Shown here one piece after another: positions 10,044 through 20,586 of a stretch of DNA of 64,000 bases. The DNA lies in assembly GCA_016490735.1 (NCBI GenBank), contig JAEMWC010000077.1, positions 1,572,001 to 1,636,000 on the forward strand, written 5' to 3'. The position numbers and the translations under genes are program-made. How positions within the stretch are numbered: position 1 is the stretch's first letter; each line of letters begins with the position of its first letter. Source of the DNA: Pachyseris speciosa (lineage: Eukaryota > Cnidaria > Anthozoa > Scleractinia > Pachyseridae). The notes beneath the pieces are model-generated. The model worked only from the letters and a program-made list of their open reading frames with translations, had not been told where the DNA came from and made no database searches.

Positions 10044-10256
10044 AAATGAGGTGTAGTAATACTTTCATCCCATGAGTCCTTGTACAAGTCAGGGGTAATT
10101 ACACTTGTATTTTCAAAGTTTTCAAGTTGCCATCGTCAAAACCTTGGAAATCACGTGTGTAATCGATACTTCTTGTACTTGGCCTCGTGCGATTACATCT
10201 ACAAAACGCGCCGGCTCTTTTTCACTGCCTGTGCTCTACTTTCGGGGTTGGATGAC
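10044..10256. other. No feature seen
   Basis: Spacer between two repeats; nothing recognised. Confidence 0.4.
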
Positions 10257-10259
10257 TAA

Positions 10260-10898
10260 GGCATCGTTTACACGGACGCGGTTTCCAATCGACACGGTTT
10301 CATGACCACGAAACCGCATCAAAAACGACACGGTTTCAAAGTGTTTACACGGAACCTATCCAACCGCTTTCGTCATGGCGATCTCGTTCTCAGGCATTCT
10401 TCTGGAAGCATTTACCCGTCCAAAAAGTTGTCCCATCAAACACGAGTTCTCCCAGGCCGAATCCAGAATCGTCGTTTTGCTTTCTCTTCGTTACTCTAGA
10501 GCGTATCGACGAAAAAGTCAACATTTCAAGACATCTCTGCCTGTTATTACGATATGCCTCTTGGTTTATAGAGAGTAAAATATAAGAAAGCTGAAAAAAA
10601 CGAACTTAAATTGTGATTGTGCAAAAAAGTGCTGCACTCCGTGCGAAGTTCACCATATTTACCCTTCGCGAGCCAGTCAATTTCGCACCAAAATAAGTAA
10701 CCGTTTTCAAATCGATGCGGTTTCGCCGTTTACACGACCAATGAAACCGTATCGTTTTGAAAACGCTCCACTTTTGAAAGCGTTTTCAAAACGACCCGGT
10801 TCTGATAACGAACTCGACCGGCGCCGTGTAAACGAAAGGCGTAACCGCATCGAAACCGATGCGCTTACAAATGAAACCGCATCCGTGTAAACAGTGCC
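10260..10898. mobile_element. Harbinger-type MITE, 639 bp
   Basis: The ends are inverted: GGCATCGTTTACACGGACGC at the left, and at the right the complement of GGCACTGTTTACACGGATGC. Both sides are flanked by TAA (10257-10259 and 10899-10901), a three-base target duplication typical of PIF/Harbinger. Inner inverted repeats of GAAACCGCATCG type continue for over 100 bp. No transposase. Confidence 0.8.
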
Positions 10899-10984
10899 TA
10901 AAATCTCAATTCCAAGTACAAAATCTGGATATTCTTCAATACTTACTCCTACTTCTGGGAAAAATTAGTAAACGCTAACCGACG

Positions 10985-11875
10985 GAAACCTCATTCTCGA
11001 CCCCTGAGCTCTTCCCTTTTGTCTAAGGGGCTTGACGGCGGGTAGGGCTCTGGGCAACTCTACGCAAGCCTATACCGCTCTGATTGGTTATGAGTTGAAA
11101 CAATGAAATTACTTCTGATTAGGGCCAAATCGGTACGCGCGAAAAACCGGCTGAACTTACAACGCGCAGGTTAGTCTTGTGAAGCGAACTAGCTTCGAAA
11201 AAAAGTTCACAAAACAAACATGAATGAAACCCCTAAAAAGTCCTTCCTTGAACAAATAAACGGCTTCAATAATTGATTTCTGCTCTACTGTAGTGTCGAA
11301 GCGTGGGAATTGTTGTCAAAGCTTGAGAATTGTTCTAATTAGTTAGCTATTGTTCGAAGGGTATAAATGTTAGCGTTAATGTATTCGTGGGTTTGTTGTG
11401 AACAGGTAGAATAAACATGTTGGAAGTATTCGCTAGCAGTCTAGCTCCATTTGTGTTTCGGGGTTCTACTTCTACCTTTGAGCGTAATTTAGAGTCTTTA
11501 CCACCTTTTCCTAAGGCATACTGCAGAGATTTTTCAAACAGCGACGCCATTTTGGATTTAAACCTCAAAAAAAAAAAAACCTTGTTAGCTTGTAGATTTT
11601 GTTTTCCCATTGTAGACCACATGATGTTACCCTAGAGAACTGTTTCTTTGACATTTCGCCTTATTCACGTGCATATGTACGCATAATTTATGAAAAAACA
11701 AAAAGCAAATTCCCTTGGGAAGACCACGTGGTCTACATTGGGAATACAAAATCGACAAGCTAAAAAGGTCTATAGCTAGATTTTGGCTCCGCTTGCGTAG
11801 AGTTGCCCAGAGCTCTTCCCGCTGTCACGCCCGCTAGACATGCACAAAAGGTTAGGGCTCTGGGGTCGAAAATGA
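10985..11875. mobile_element. TIR element, about 0.9 kb
   Basis: An inverted pair of about 80 bases: CTCATTCTCGACCCC through GGGCAACTCTACGCAAGC on the left, mirrored at 11793-11875. Within it 11580-11633 and 11717-11770 form a second inverted pair around a 83-base spacer. No transposase is visible. Target duplication unclear. Confidence 0.7.
11347..11550 (-). CDS. Possible captured first exon
   Basis: Minus strand: AAAATGGCGTCGCTG is a good metazoan start context and opens 67 codons beginning MASLFEKSLQYALGKGGK. A possible donor (CAAAG then GTAGAAG) lies about 25 codons in. The frame is inside the TIR element at 10985-11875, so it may be a host exon caught by a transposon. No family recognised; it may be chance. 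Confidence 0.25.
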   Translation of the reverse strand: MASLFEKSLQYALGKGGKDSKLRSKVEVEPRNTNGARLLANTSNMFILPVHNKPTNTLTLTFIPFEQ

Positions 11876-12237
11876 GTTTGTCTGATTTGCACACGTCAAC
11901 TTTATGGACGCAGGGCCATGCGCATGCTGAGGAATATACCATGATTACTCCCACTCAATTAGCTGTTTTCATTCTAAGTTGATGGCGGTGGATAATTCCT
12001 TTTTCATCTTTAATTACCAGCTAACTTAGGAAGAATGTATGAACAATAATTGTTGCCAACCTTTCTAACAGCATCTCTCCAGAATTGTTCATTGTAAGGG
12101 AAACGTTCAATAAAAAGACTTTTGTTTGTATAAACAACAAATCAAGTTACCTCTTTAAAGGCAAGCAGTTAAGTAAACACATATAAATAATAGATTGAGA
12201 ATCGGCAAACGTTATGGTTGACCTCTACAACATCAAC
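11876..12237. other. 3' flank of CDADC1-like gene
   Basis: No coding sequence. On the minus strand an ATTAAA (12009-12014) about 225 bases past the stop codon could serve as a poly(A) signal; no AATAAA is seen on that strand nearby. Confidence 0.4.
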
Positions 12238-13718
12238 TTAGGCTGATTTCAGTTTCTTCCTTAGTTCTGGATCAGTAGCGGATCGCTTCGCTGAAGTTTT
12301 CACGGTCTCCATTTCAAAGCAGGAGAAATCTCCGTCTTTGGTATACTTTTTAATCAAGTTGTAGGTCAATATCCCTCCCTGACTTCTGTCTATCGCTTCC
12401 CCAACAACGACAGTCCTCACACCACTCAGTTTCACCATGGGGGCACATTCATCGCAAGGGCTTTTAGTGATAAACATAACTCCATTCGTCAAATCTTTTA
12501 AGTTGCGTACTAAAAGAGCGTTTTGTTCAGCGTGGATGACATAAGGAAACTTTGTTTCGATGGCATTGTCATCGTCCGAAGCTCGTGGGAACTCTCCATA
12601 TAGTGCCTTCGATGGAAATCCATTCCATCCGAGGGTGGCAATTTCTCTGTCTTTCAATATTACAGCTCCAACACCGGTTTTGGGGTCATCTGTCTGCCGA
12701 GCAAGCATCTTGGCGAAAACCATCCAGTGGTAAGCTACATCGCGATCGGGATACTCTTCTGCATCATTGCTACGTATCACTCGAGAATCGTCACTGATGC
12801 TAACCTTTTTAAATGTAACACCCTTGTCCAGAGGTGTCTTGACGACAGCGATCCATTTCATGAGGGATCTAAAATCCTCTTCAACTTGTTTCTTCATCTT
12901 GTTATCAAGACTTGGCCAAGGGAGGCATTTTGGGGCTCGCTCTATCCAACACGGTTTCCACCATTTCTTGAATAGCTCGTCGCGACACACACCAATATCA
13001 GATGGTGTGATTTCTTCTGGAAGTTTCTTTTCCTCTTTGGTCAAAACCCTTTCCTCTACGCATGGAACAAAGACGGATTGGTCCACGGTGCTATTTTTGA
13101 AGAGATTATCAACTCTGTCCAGCTCTCCTTGGATTTCTGATTCCGGCTCGATGGGTAGGTAGAACACACGGGAAACTCTTGCTTGCACGAGAAGTTTGGC
13201 ACAAAGTGAACAAGGTTTTCGGGAAACGAAGACTTTGCAACCTTGTAGCTTGCCAGAATGGGTGATCAACACTCGAGCGATTCCATGGAGGCCATCACGA
13301 CTGCAATCGGCAGCAAGGACGCGATCGCTTGGTAGTACAAATACAACCCCTACTTTCTTTGCTTCCAGATGTAGCTTGGATTCTGAAGACGATGATGGGA
13401 ACATCTCCATCCAAAGAGCTAGAACCATGTAGAGGTTGTCTTTCGTAATTCGTGTCTCTCGTTTTTGACATTCACTTTCTTTTGATTCATCCTGCAATGA
13501 AGTTGACGATTGCGAATCACTTGTTGATGCCACTGGTACATGTCTTCGTTTGCTTGATGTTTCGTCCATCACGCTTAAGAGCAGATCATCAGCAGATTCG
13601 GCCGACTCTTTCTATATATGAGGATCGCAAAAACAAAACCCGTATTTTAAATTCAAATCCCAGGTTATTTCCCTCAGCTAATTACCTTCAGTGACCTTGT
13701 GGCAAATTGCTTACTCAT
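12238..13718 (-). CDS. CDADC1: CDADC1-like two-domain cytidine/dCMP deaminase
   Basis: Predicted 468-residue protein from two exons: 13718-13686 (11 codons, MSKQFATRSLK) and 13611-12238, joined in phase 0 across a 74-bp intron with GTAATT and TATATAG ends. The N-terminus is Ser-rich. A first deaminase fold spans about residues 70-170 with the zinc Cys pair PCSLC (C145, C148), but LHGIAR stands where HxE is expected, so this domain looks catalytically dead. The second fold, about residues 295-420, has the full site: HAE at 371-373 and PCDEC with C397 and C400. The C-terminal basic cluster (KRSATDPELRKKLKS) resembles a bipartite nuclear signal. Vertebrate CDADC1 is about 514 residues and acts on deoxycytidine nucleotides; that activity is inferred here from homology only. 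The gene stands alone between transposon debris, with no sign of damage. Confidence 0.9.
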
Positions 13719-14299
13719 GTCTGAACGTCTGCCACGAAAATCAAAGGCGTTTAAAAATTACATATAAGGCATGAATTGCTGCCGGTCACATCCTGGCCTT
13801 GGCAATTTATCTTATTCTTGTAAGCGAAACGAAGTGCAAAACCAAAGCATTTTATAACCTACTGAAAACTCTTAGTAGTTTCCGAGAAATCTGGCGGGGC
13901 TCACCTCAGTAGGTCATACCTATATTGAATTTCATTTGCAATTCAGATCGGTACAAACAATGTGTATTTCTATGGGATTTTTCCCTTGGCTTGCGTAATA
14001 AGATTCAACAGTTGTTTTGGGACTGATGCGCTTAGTCATCTCAGCGATGAAATCAAAGGCTTTTGAAAATGTTTAAAATTCCTTGCACAACTTCTCTCTG
14101 TCTTAGTGGTTCAACATATGTTTGTGTTGTTTGGGCACCCTGTTTGGGCATATAGGGGATCTTGTAAACGACTAACATTGCTCCGTTGTTCTCATGAATA
14201 ATATGAAGGTGGTTTATCTAATTACGTCATAGCTTAATCAGTCTCACTTTCCTATTCAATTATTATATTGTAGCAATTCTTGGAAAGACGTCGGATAAA
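13719..14299. other. 5' flank of CDADC1-like gene
   Basis: No gene seen. The promoter of the deaminase gene must lie here on the minus strand, but I see no clear TATA box or other motif. Confidence 0.4.
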
Positions 14300-14324
14300 C
14301 TTGGTCTTTCTAAGAAAGACCAAG
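14300..14324. repeat. Near-perfect 25-bp palindrome
   Basis: Arms CTTGGTCTTTCT and AGAAAGACCAAG are exact complements around one base. Isolated in otherwise featureless sequence. Confidence 0.7.
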
Positions 14325-14430
14325 GATTAAATATGAATATGTTGTTTCGTTTTTCTTTCTCTTCATCTCCGACAGTTATTTTTGCTTCAATTGCCAGGCG
14401 AGACTGGACCAAAACCATGAAGATGTACCC

Positions 14431-14871
14431 TTTTTCATTTTCATTTTCTTTATTAACTCCACATTATCATATTGAATAAGATTTCTTACAGTGACTAGGA
14501 ATAGAGAAGGAGTGGAGAAGGGCATGATATAGTAGACTAATTATATGCCCTTTCTTAAGATAAAAAGATGAAACCTTACTATAAATAGAGGGGATGAGAA
14601 ACTGAAGGAAAAGAAGTTTTACATGGGCGCGTGGTAGAAATTAATACTGAGCGAAATAATACTGAAAGAGACCTCTTTTAAATAATTGTTTTGTGGGTTT
14701 TTGGCGAATAGAAATGGGAATATCATTCCAGTAATAACATCCAGTAATTGTTGGGCAAAATTTCCTAATATTTATTCTGAAGGGACCAGGATTCAGATAC
14801 TGTAGGGACGCAATTCGAGTGGCGTAGCAGGAGACAGTTGGCTGAACCGTTTTTAGAAAATAAAAAGACAC
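14431..14871 (-). pseudogene. LINE reverse-transcriptase C-terminus, truncated
   Basis: The minus-strand ORF 14871-14641 (76 codons) ends with YYWNDIPISIRQKPTKQLFK, matching the conserved WNxLP plus FKxxL block after the reverse-transcriptase domain of jockey/CR1-type LINEs. The part before it is absent or unrecognisable. The 3' side (14640-14431) is untranslated sequence that ends in an (AAAATG)n-like run, a normal LINE tail. It is a 5'-truncated dead copy. Confidence 0.7.
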
Positions 14872-15177
14872 AAATACGCAAAATGAAGTTCCTAATTAAA
14901 AATTAATAGGATCTTCTAAGATCCAAGATAAGCTTTCCTCTGTTTCATTTTCGTTTTATTTACTGAGGTGCTTCTTGAAAAGCTAGAAACGTCGCTTTTC
15001 TGGAGAGAACACTATACAGACTGTCCAACCATCCCGGTATGTAAAAAAAACTTACCACGGGTTATGGAAAACTGTTCCAAAACGCTGTTTGCCTGTGTTC
15101 TTTTTGTTTATTAATAAGGTTGTAACGGAATTCTTGGAAAGTAAGGAAGATAAAGTTTCAAGTTGGGCATATGGTTA
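14872..15177. other. No gene seen
   Basis: Spacer between the LINE remnant and the tRNA-like repeat cluster; nothing recognised. Confidence 0.4.
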
Positions 15178-15311
15178 CCACGTTTAAAACTGAGAATGAT
15201 ATATGAAATGAATCATATATGAACTGCGGAACTGAAATCAAATGAAGAATGATCCTCGCAGTTGTGAACGAAATTTATGCCATTGCGAAAAGAAGCCTGA
15301 AAAAAATTCAG

Positions 15312-15335
15312 GACTTCAACCCGTGCCCTCGCGAT

Positions 15336-15373
<38 letters not shown>
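15312..15373 (-). tRNA. tRNA-Thr-like sequence, internally deleted
   Basis: Minus strand copy of the 73-base tRNA-like body with about 11 bases of the T arm missing. Not a functional tRNA. Confidence 0.5.
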
Positions 15374-15388
<15 letters not shown>

Positions 15389-15550
15389 AGGTCAATTGTG
15401 GGTTCATATGTTCCCGTGAAAGAAATGAGTGTGAATGATATATGAAATGAATCATATATGAACTGCGGAAATGAAATCAAATGAAGAATGATCCTCGCAG
15501 TTGTGAACGCAATTTATGCAATTGCGAAAAGAAGCCTGCAAAATATTCAG

Positions 15551-15597
15551 GACCTCAACGGGGTTTGAACCCGTGACCTCGCGATTACCGGTGCGAT

Positions 15598-15623
<26 letters not shown>
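15551..15623 (-). tRNA. tRNA-Thr-like sequence (GGT)
   Basis: Full-length tRNA-like body on the minus strand with A box, B box (GGTTTGAACC variant) and an anticodon loop CCGGTAA giving GGT. The anticodon stem needs a bulged C to pair. Most likely the head of a tRNA-derived repeat rather than a working gene. Confidence 0.5.
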
Positions 15624-15638
<15 letters not shown>

Positions 15639-15758
15639 AGGTCAAGTTCCCGTGTCATTCTTCATTTGATTTCATTTCCGCAGTTCATATATGATTCATT
15701 TCATATATCATTCACACTCATTTCTTTCACGGGAACATATGAACCCACAATTGACCTA

Positions 15759-15772
<14 letters not shown>

Positions 15773-15798
<26 letters not shown>

Positions 15799-15829
15799 AT
15801 CGCACCGGTAATCGCGAGGTCACGGGTTT
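15773..15829 (+). tRNA. tRNA-Thr-like sequence, 3' cut by LINE
   Basis: GGCTTCATAGCTCAGTTGG onward is intact up to CACGGGTTT, then the body is interrupted by the LINE tail at 15831. The T arm and acceptor 3' strand are missing. Confidence 0.6.
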
Positions 15830-15830
15830 A

Positions 15831-16945
15831 AGATAGATAGATAGCTTTATTAAAAAATCCATTGCAGCCCGAGGGCTGGATTACGGACTGTACAATACGT
15901 AATACTAAAATACGAGAAAGGGTAAAAAAAGTAAGAAAAACTATTATAAATAAATCACAGTATATAAATAAAACAAAAGAACAAAGATACTACGTCATGA
16001 AATTTAAAAAATAGCCGCGAATTTACGATAAAACCATTAGAAAATAGCCGCGTTATGCATGATAAAACTATTCATTAGTCTATTTTTTCTACAAAGAGGT
16101 ACGTTAAAAGCGCGCTTTCTCCTTAAGGCTACAGTACTAAGATTACGTGGCGGCAAAAGGCCATGTAATTTGTGGAGGCTGTTGTCCTTAATCTCATTGA
16201 ATAGGCGCTCTGTCAGCCATTGGCGCCGTTGATGGAGGGTGGCAATGCCTCTTGATAGCCTAAATCTGGGAAAATAATTCTAAGTGCACGGCGCTGAATT
16301 TTCTCTAGCTCTTCAGAGAGATACTCAGGCAGACCATTGTGGAAAACTTGGCAAGCATATTCAGACATGGGCCGGATACACGTAGTATAGAAATAAAGTA
16401 GCTGCGCAGGATCTCCTTTTGCACGCTTAAGCTGCCTTAATAGATATAGCCCAGAGGCTCCTTTTTTGATAACATTCTCTATGTGAGCGTTCCACTTTAG
16501 ATTGTTTGAAATTGTGAGACCAAGAAGTTTTGCGCTAGTTACAACCTCTATTGGTTTGTTGTTAATAGTAACTGCTTCGAAAAGATCTACAGACCTTGAG
16601 AAACTTATCTGCAACTCTTTACACTTGGTCTCATTCAACTGGAACTTATCTATTTCGGCTTGCCTAACTAGGTCGTCTACAGCAACTTGGATTCCACTTG
16701 GTTGGCCCTTGTGGACTGTCTCGGCCATCGATGTGTCATCGACGTCCTTCCAAAGGCTGACGCCATTAACATTGATGTCATTTATCATGACCAGGAAGAG
16801 TCAGGGCCCCAATTTGGTCCCCTGCGGAACACCTGCCCCGACAGTTCCCCAATCCGAGTAGCAATCGTGGGCGAGTTTCACTCGTTGCTTCCTGTCAGTA
16901 AGAAAATCTGCAATCCAGTCCCCCAGTCCCCCAGTCCCCTCCTGA
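15831..16945 (-). pseudogene. CR1/L2-like LINE, reverse-transcriptase part
   Basis: Minus strand: the coding part runs about 16945-16213 in a single frame with one in-frame TGA at about 16798-16800, where the conserved reverse-transcriptase motif GVPQGTKLGP is followed by a stop in place of Trp. After the stop the catalytic box reads KDVDDTSMAE. Further on come the thumb-like segment (LGLTISNNLKWNAHI), KRAKG and ALRIIFPD typical of jockey/CR1 LINEs. Endonuclease and N-terminal parts are missing (5' truncation). 16212-15831 is 3' untranslated sequence ending in a (TATC)n tail. The element interrupts a tRNA-like repeat unit. Confidence 0.85.
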
Positions 16946-17102
16946 ATTTTTTCAGGCTTCTTTTCGCAATTGCATAAATTGCGTTCACAACTGCGAGGAT
17001 CATTCTTCATTTGATTTCATTTCCGCAGTTCATATATGATTCATTTCATATATCATTCACACTCATTTCTTTCACGGGAACATATGAACCCACAATTGAC
17101 CT

Positions 17103-17117
<15 letters not shown>

Positions 17118-17143
<26 letters not shown>

Positions 17144-17190
17144 ATCGCACCGGTAATCGCGAGGTCACGGGTTCGAACCCCGTTGAAGTC
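17118..17190 (+). tRNA. tRNA-Thr-like (GGT), repeat copy
   Basis: 73 bases with a good acceptor stem (GGCTTCA with TGAAGTC), D arm, and T arm with GTTCGAACC. The anticodon loop is CCGGTAA (anticodon GGT, C instead of U before it). The anticodon stem pairs only with one bulged C. The identical body recurs at 17368 in a tandem repeat, so it is probably a SINE-like head. Confidence 0.6.
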
Positions 17191-17352
17191 CTGAATTTTT
17201 TTCAGGCTTCTTTTCGCAATTGCATAAATTGCGTTCACAACTGCGAGGATCATTCTTCATTTGATTTCATTTCCGCAGTTCATATATGATTCATTTCATA
17301 TATCATTCACACTCATTTCTTTCACGGGAACATATGAACCCACAATTGACCT

Positions 17353-17367
<15 letters not shown>

Positions 17368-17393
<26 letters not shown>

Positions 17394-17440
17394 ATCGCAC
17401 CGGTAATCGCGAGGTCACGGGTTCGAACCCCGTTGAAGTC
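17368..17440 (+). tRNA. tRNA-Thr-like (GGT), second tandem copy
   Basis: Identical in sequence to the body at 17118-17190, exactly 250 bases further on, with the same bulged anticodon stem. Confidence 0.6.
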
Positions 17441-17869
17441 CTGAATTTTTTTCAGGCTTCTTTTCGCAATTGCATAAATTGCGTTCACAACTGCGAGGAT
17501 CATTCTTCATTTGAACTTATTTTCACTAAGAAAAAAATTATATGTTATTTACAAATGGCCATTAACTTGGTGTTTAATATAATAGCTAACCATTAACATG
17601 CGGCAAATGAAAACAAAGTGAAAAGTAAAGTAGAAAATTGCAGCGGTTACATGACGGTTGCCGCAGAAAAAAAAGTCCAACAGTCACGTGTTGTTTGAAG
17701 ACCAGTAGGTACAGCATGCATGGCGAAAAAGTCCGAGTGCCAGGTTTGCTGTATAGTTTCTTTGAAAGAGCAAAGGAAAACGAGGCTGCTGGTAGACTGA
17801 AAAACAACAAGCAAAAAAGGACTAAAGAAAGAATTAAAAACGCTTATTTAACTGAGAGGGTGCTTAACA

Positions 17870-18069
17870 TATATCTACCATATGTTGTAACGCGTATAGC
17901 TGCTCTTTGGTGAGGCCAATTGTCGTCGTTCCCCTTCGCTAGGTCATTAACAGCGACTTTACTTGTTTTAAACTCGTCATCAAACCCAATTCTTTACTGT
18001 TGGAAGATCAGAGAAGTGCGTCAAGCAGTGAAAGACATCATCAAAGGACTATCTTGTTCAACATGTTAA
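17870..18069 (+). pseudogene. Receptor stump (TM6-TM7 only)
   Basis: TM6-end sequence (YLPYVVTRIAA) is fused directly to upstream cassette sequence ending GTGCTTAACAT. TM1-TM5 and the normal promoter are absent. Relative to intact copies, CTTAAGGGAGG reads CTTTGGTGAGG, giving an in-frame stop; the TM7 NPILYCWK and tail follow to TAA 18067-18069. Non-functional. Confidence 0.85.
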
Positions 18070-19954
18070 TTGCCTTACCTGTCGGCCTGTAAACATTGGA
18101 TAACAGATAAATAGATAAAGGGTAAAAAAATTTCTACAAATTTGTACTTTTTAAGGAATAAAATAGAATAAATGCAAGTCGAGGCTAATGCTGCGTGAAA
18201 AGTTCACTTTGCGAGAATCCAATATGACCGAAACTCGATAAAGTGGGGTTGCAGCCATGGACAGCTGTTTCGTCCTTATTGGAACTCGTCGGCTTGGCGT
18301 AGCGAATTTAAATGACGCCAACAACAATGTCAGCTCAAATGAATTGTACATTGACCCGTTCACGATATCAAGTTTCGTACCTTGAACTCTCTTGTCCCCC
18401 GAAACACACGCTGCTACTCCACGTGTCCCGGAAAGCAAGGGATTCAACTGTCACGATGGTGTCTCGCAGAGCTATGAGTATTAAGAAGACAATGTCATAG
18501 CAATAAACAGTAAAATGGCCAATGGACTCAAAGCTAATTTAAATGTCAGGATAAAGAACCGTCTCACAAACGGTTGTTTTCCGGAAGCGAAATTCTTTTT
18601 ATAGTGCCCCCATTTTTGTGTTTAAAATCTAAGTAGCCTAACTTACAAACATATGCGATGTCCAGCAGTGCCTTAGCTTGTCCTTTGCCTGTCCTTTTCC
18701 TCTATTTCTCTTCTCTTTCCTCGGAACAATAACAACATTATGCAGCCTGCAAAAAGAAGAAAAATGGATTTAAACTAATACAGAACTGTTTGAATAAACT
18801 AAATTTAAGTTGTTTTGGTTCAACCCAGGTTATATTGGGATAAACGTTTCTCACAGCCCATACATTAATCATGTATACATTGTGTGACTCAAATTGTGTT
18901 AATGTTCGCCGTTGTTGGAACATAACAGGGTAAGTGATGCATGCATAAAAATACAGAAATATGAAGGGACATGCACCTTTAAAAAAATAAATTAGATACT
19001 GACGAAAGAGATTGCTAACAGACGTAAAGTTACATGCAGTTGCTGACACTATCATGTTTCAGCTTATTGCTCACCGAACAACGATAGCGCAAGACAATGC
19101 CAAACCATACTGAAGAAAACCAAAATGTCTCGCAGTAAACAATATACAAGCGGGTATTGAGCATCATCTAACGCTTAAATGTTAATGAAGTCTTTTGTTT
19201 ATCTGCATACTGAAGGAGAGGAAGAAGTCTGTATGTCAACTTACCTCAAGGAGTGTTCCAGTTCTTTCGCTTGTCGTTGGCGAGTCCTCTTGATCGGATT
19301 TTCTTCAAAACACAGAACAGCTGTTCAGGTTTCCTAATGGAAAATGTTGACGGATACCGATCGTTCACAACATTGCAGTTGATTTGATTCGCTACATTTT
19401 AAAACTGAAAAAAAAAATTTTTTAAATAAATATTTAATTGAATTTGCACGTTATACTAACACTTTGATACACAGAAATGCCAAGGCTAATTTTTCACCTT
19501 AATACTCTTTTCGAAAAAGAAATAACAATCAACATTCTTATACGTTGTTTTCATTAGTAGACTGCAAAAGAGCCGTATTTTTGCGTTGGTCGAATGCGAC
19601 GTCTTGTCAGGCCAAAGGTCTGGAGCGAGGGTGAAAACGTAGAGTGAGACTGGGGAGAGACGCCTCACAGTTTAAGGGAAGCGCTCGAGAATTTGCACAA
19701 TCGCAAAACGAAAATAAGCGAAACAACTTCGTAGCGAAACGACTGGATACCGTGTTAACGGAAGCATACCTGTGGGTTAACATGTCAATTGAACAACTAG
19801 AGAAGAATGAGTACTTCCTGTAACCACATATCTTTGAAGAAAAACAACACTATTTTATATAAAGTGCAATAAGAATACCGCGACCTTCATTTTCAAAGCA
19901 AAAGTTTATAATTACCTTGTACATAAGGGATACGGATAACCTTAACTTTAAAAA

Positions 19955-20062
19955 TATATGTTTAAAGTTGACACTGGCTAAAATGTTGTGTTAGACGTTT
20001 CGGCAACTGCTGTTGCCTTCTTCAGCAAAAGATAAAATGCAAATGTCTAACAACGTCCTGAT
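19955..20062 (-). mobile_element. Mini-insertion with hammerhead-like core
   Basis: About 105 bp sit between CCTTAACTTT and GTTAACTGGAAGC; sister cassettes U4 and U7 have only a short spacer there. The insert carries a minus-strand hammerhead-like motif, so it is likely a small Penelope-type retroelement piece. Confidence 0.65.
19986..20027 (-). ncRNA. Hammerhead ribozyme-like motif
   Basis: Minus strand: CTGAAGA, one extra A, a perfect six-pair stem II (GGCAAC with GTTGCC, loop AGCA), GAAA, minimal stem III AC/GT and cleavage triplet GTC. Stem I is weak (about three pairs). The core is conserved but activity is uncertain. Confidence 0.5.
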
Positions 20063-20298
20063 GTTAACTGGAAGCAAGAGGCGTAGGCAGGTGTGAAAAC
20101 GTTAGTGACTTAACTAATAGCTAGAGCTTCTACTTTAAGTGTCCCTGTAGCTTAGAATTAATAAGTAGCTTAGAATTAATTAAAGGAACCCGTTTTTCTT
20201 TTTGTTCTTTTTGAACTATTTATTTATTTATTTTTTACTCTCGTTTTTTTTTTTGCTCAGTAGAAGATTAATAAACACGGTTCATATTAACAACTTAA

Positions 20299-20586
20299 GG
20301 TGTAGTAAAACAGGCAACAAATTCGTGCAACTTTCCGCGCAACGTTGTTGCGGCACCGGTTGAAGAGCGATGTTTGCCCGTTTTACAACCCGCACGAGCG
20401 ACTTGTCGCGCAACAATTTTCATCGTTTGATGTTGCGGCAACATGTTGGAGAAAGTAGAACAGCCTTCTACTTTGCGCAACATAATCGGGGAGAGTTGCG
20501 CGAGTGGAAAAACGGGCAACATCGCTCCAACTGGTATCGCAACAATGTTGCGTGGAGAGTTGCAAGAATTTGTTGCCCGTATTACC
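20299..20586. mobile_element. Harbinger-type MITE, 288 bp (U1)
   Basis: Inverted ends GGTGTAGTAAAACAGGCAAC and the complement of GGTAATACGGGCAAC, flanked by TAA at 20296-20298 and 20587-20589. Palindromic interior rich in GTTGC. Orthologous copies sit at the same place in U4 and U7. Confidence 0.8.

Larger units (their letters stand above)
15178..15830. repeat. tRNA-Thr-like repeat units, inverted cluster
   Basis: About two units of a 240-250 bp repeat on the minus strand (15178-15640) meet a plus-strand unit (15650-15829). The unit contains a tRNA-like body, the imperfect palindrome ATATATGA-AATGA-ATCATATAT and the block GAAGAATGATCCTCGCAG. The same unit recurs in tandem at 16943-17515. Confidence 0.8.
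16943..17515 (+). repeat. Tandem tRNA-like repeats, 250-bp period
   Basis: Two nearly identical 250-bp units plus a partial third, each running from TCCTGAATTTTTTTCAGGC through the ATATATGA palindrome to the tRNA-like body. The short hairpin CCTGAA-TTCAGG follows each tRNA body. The array abuts cassette U1. Confidence 0.85.

Noticed and set aside
12552..13432. Several plus-strand ORFs over the deaminase gene
   Set aside because: Shadows of the minus-strand CDADC1-like coding exon.
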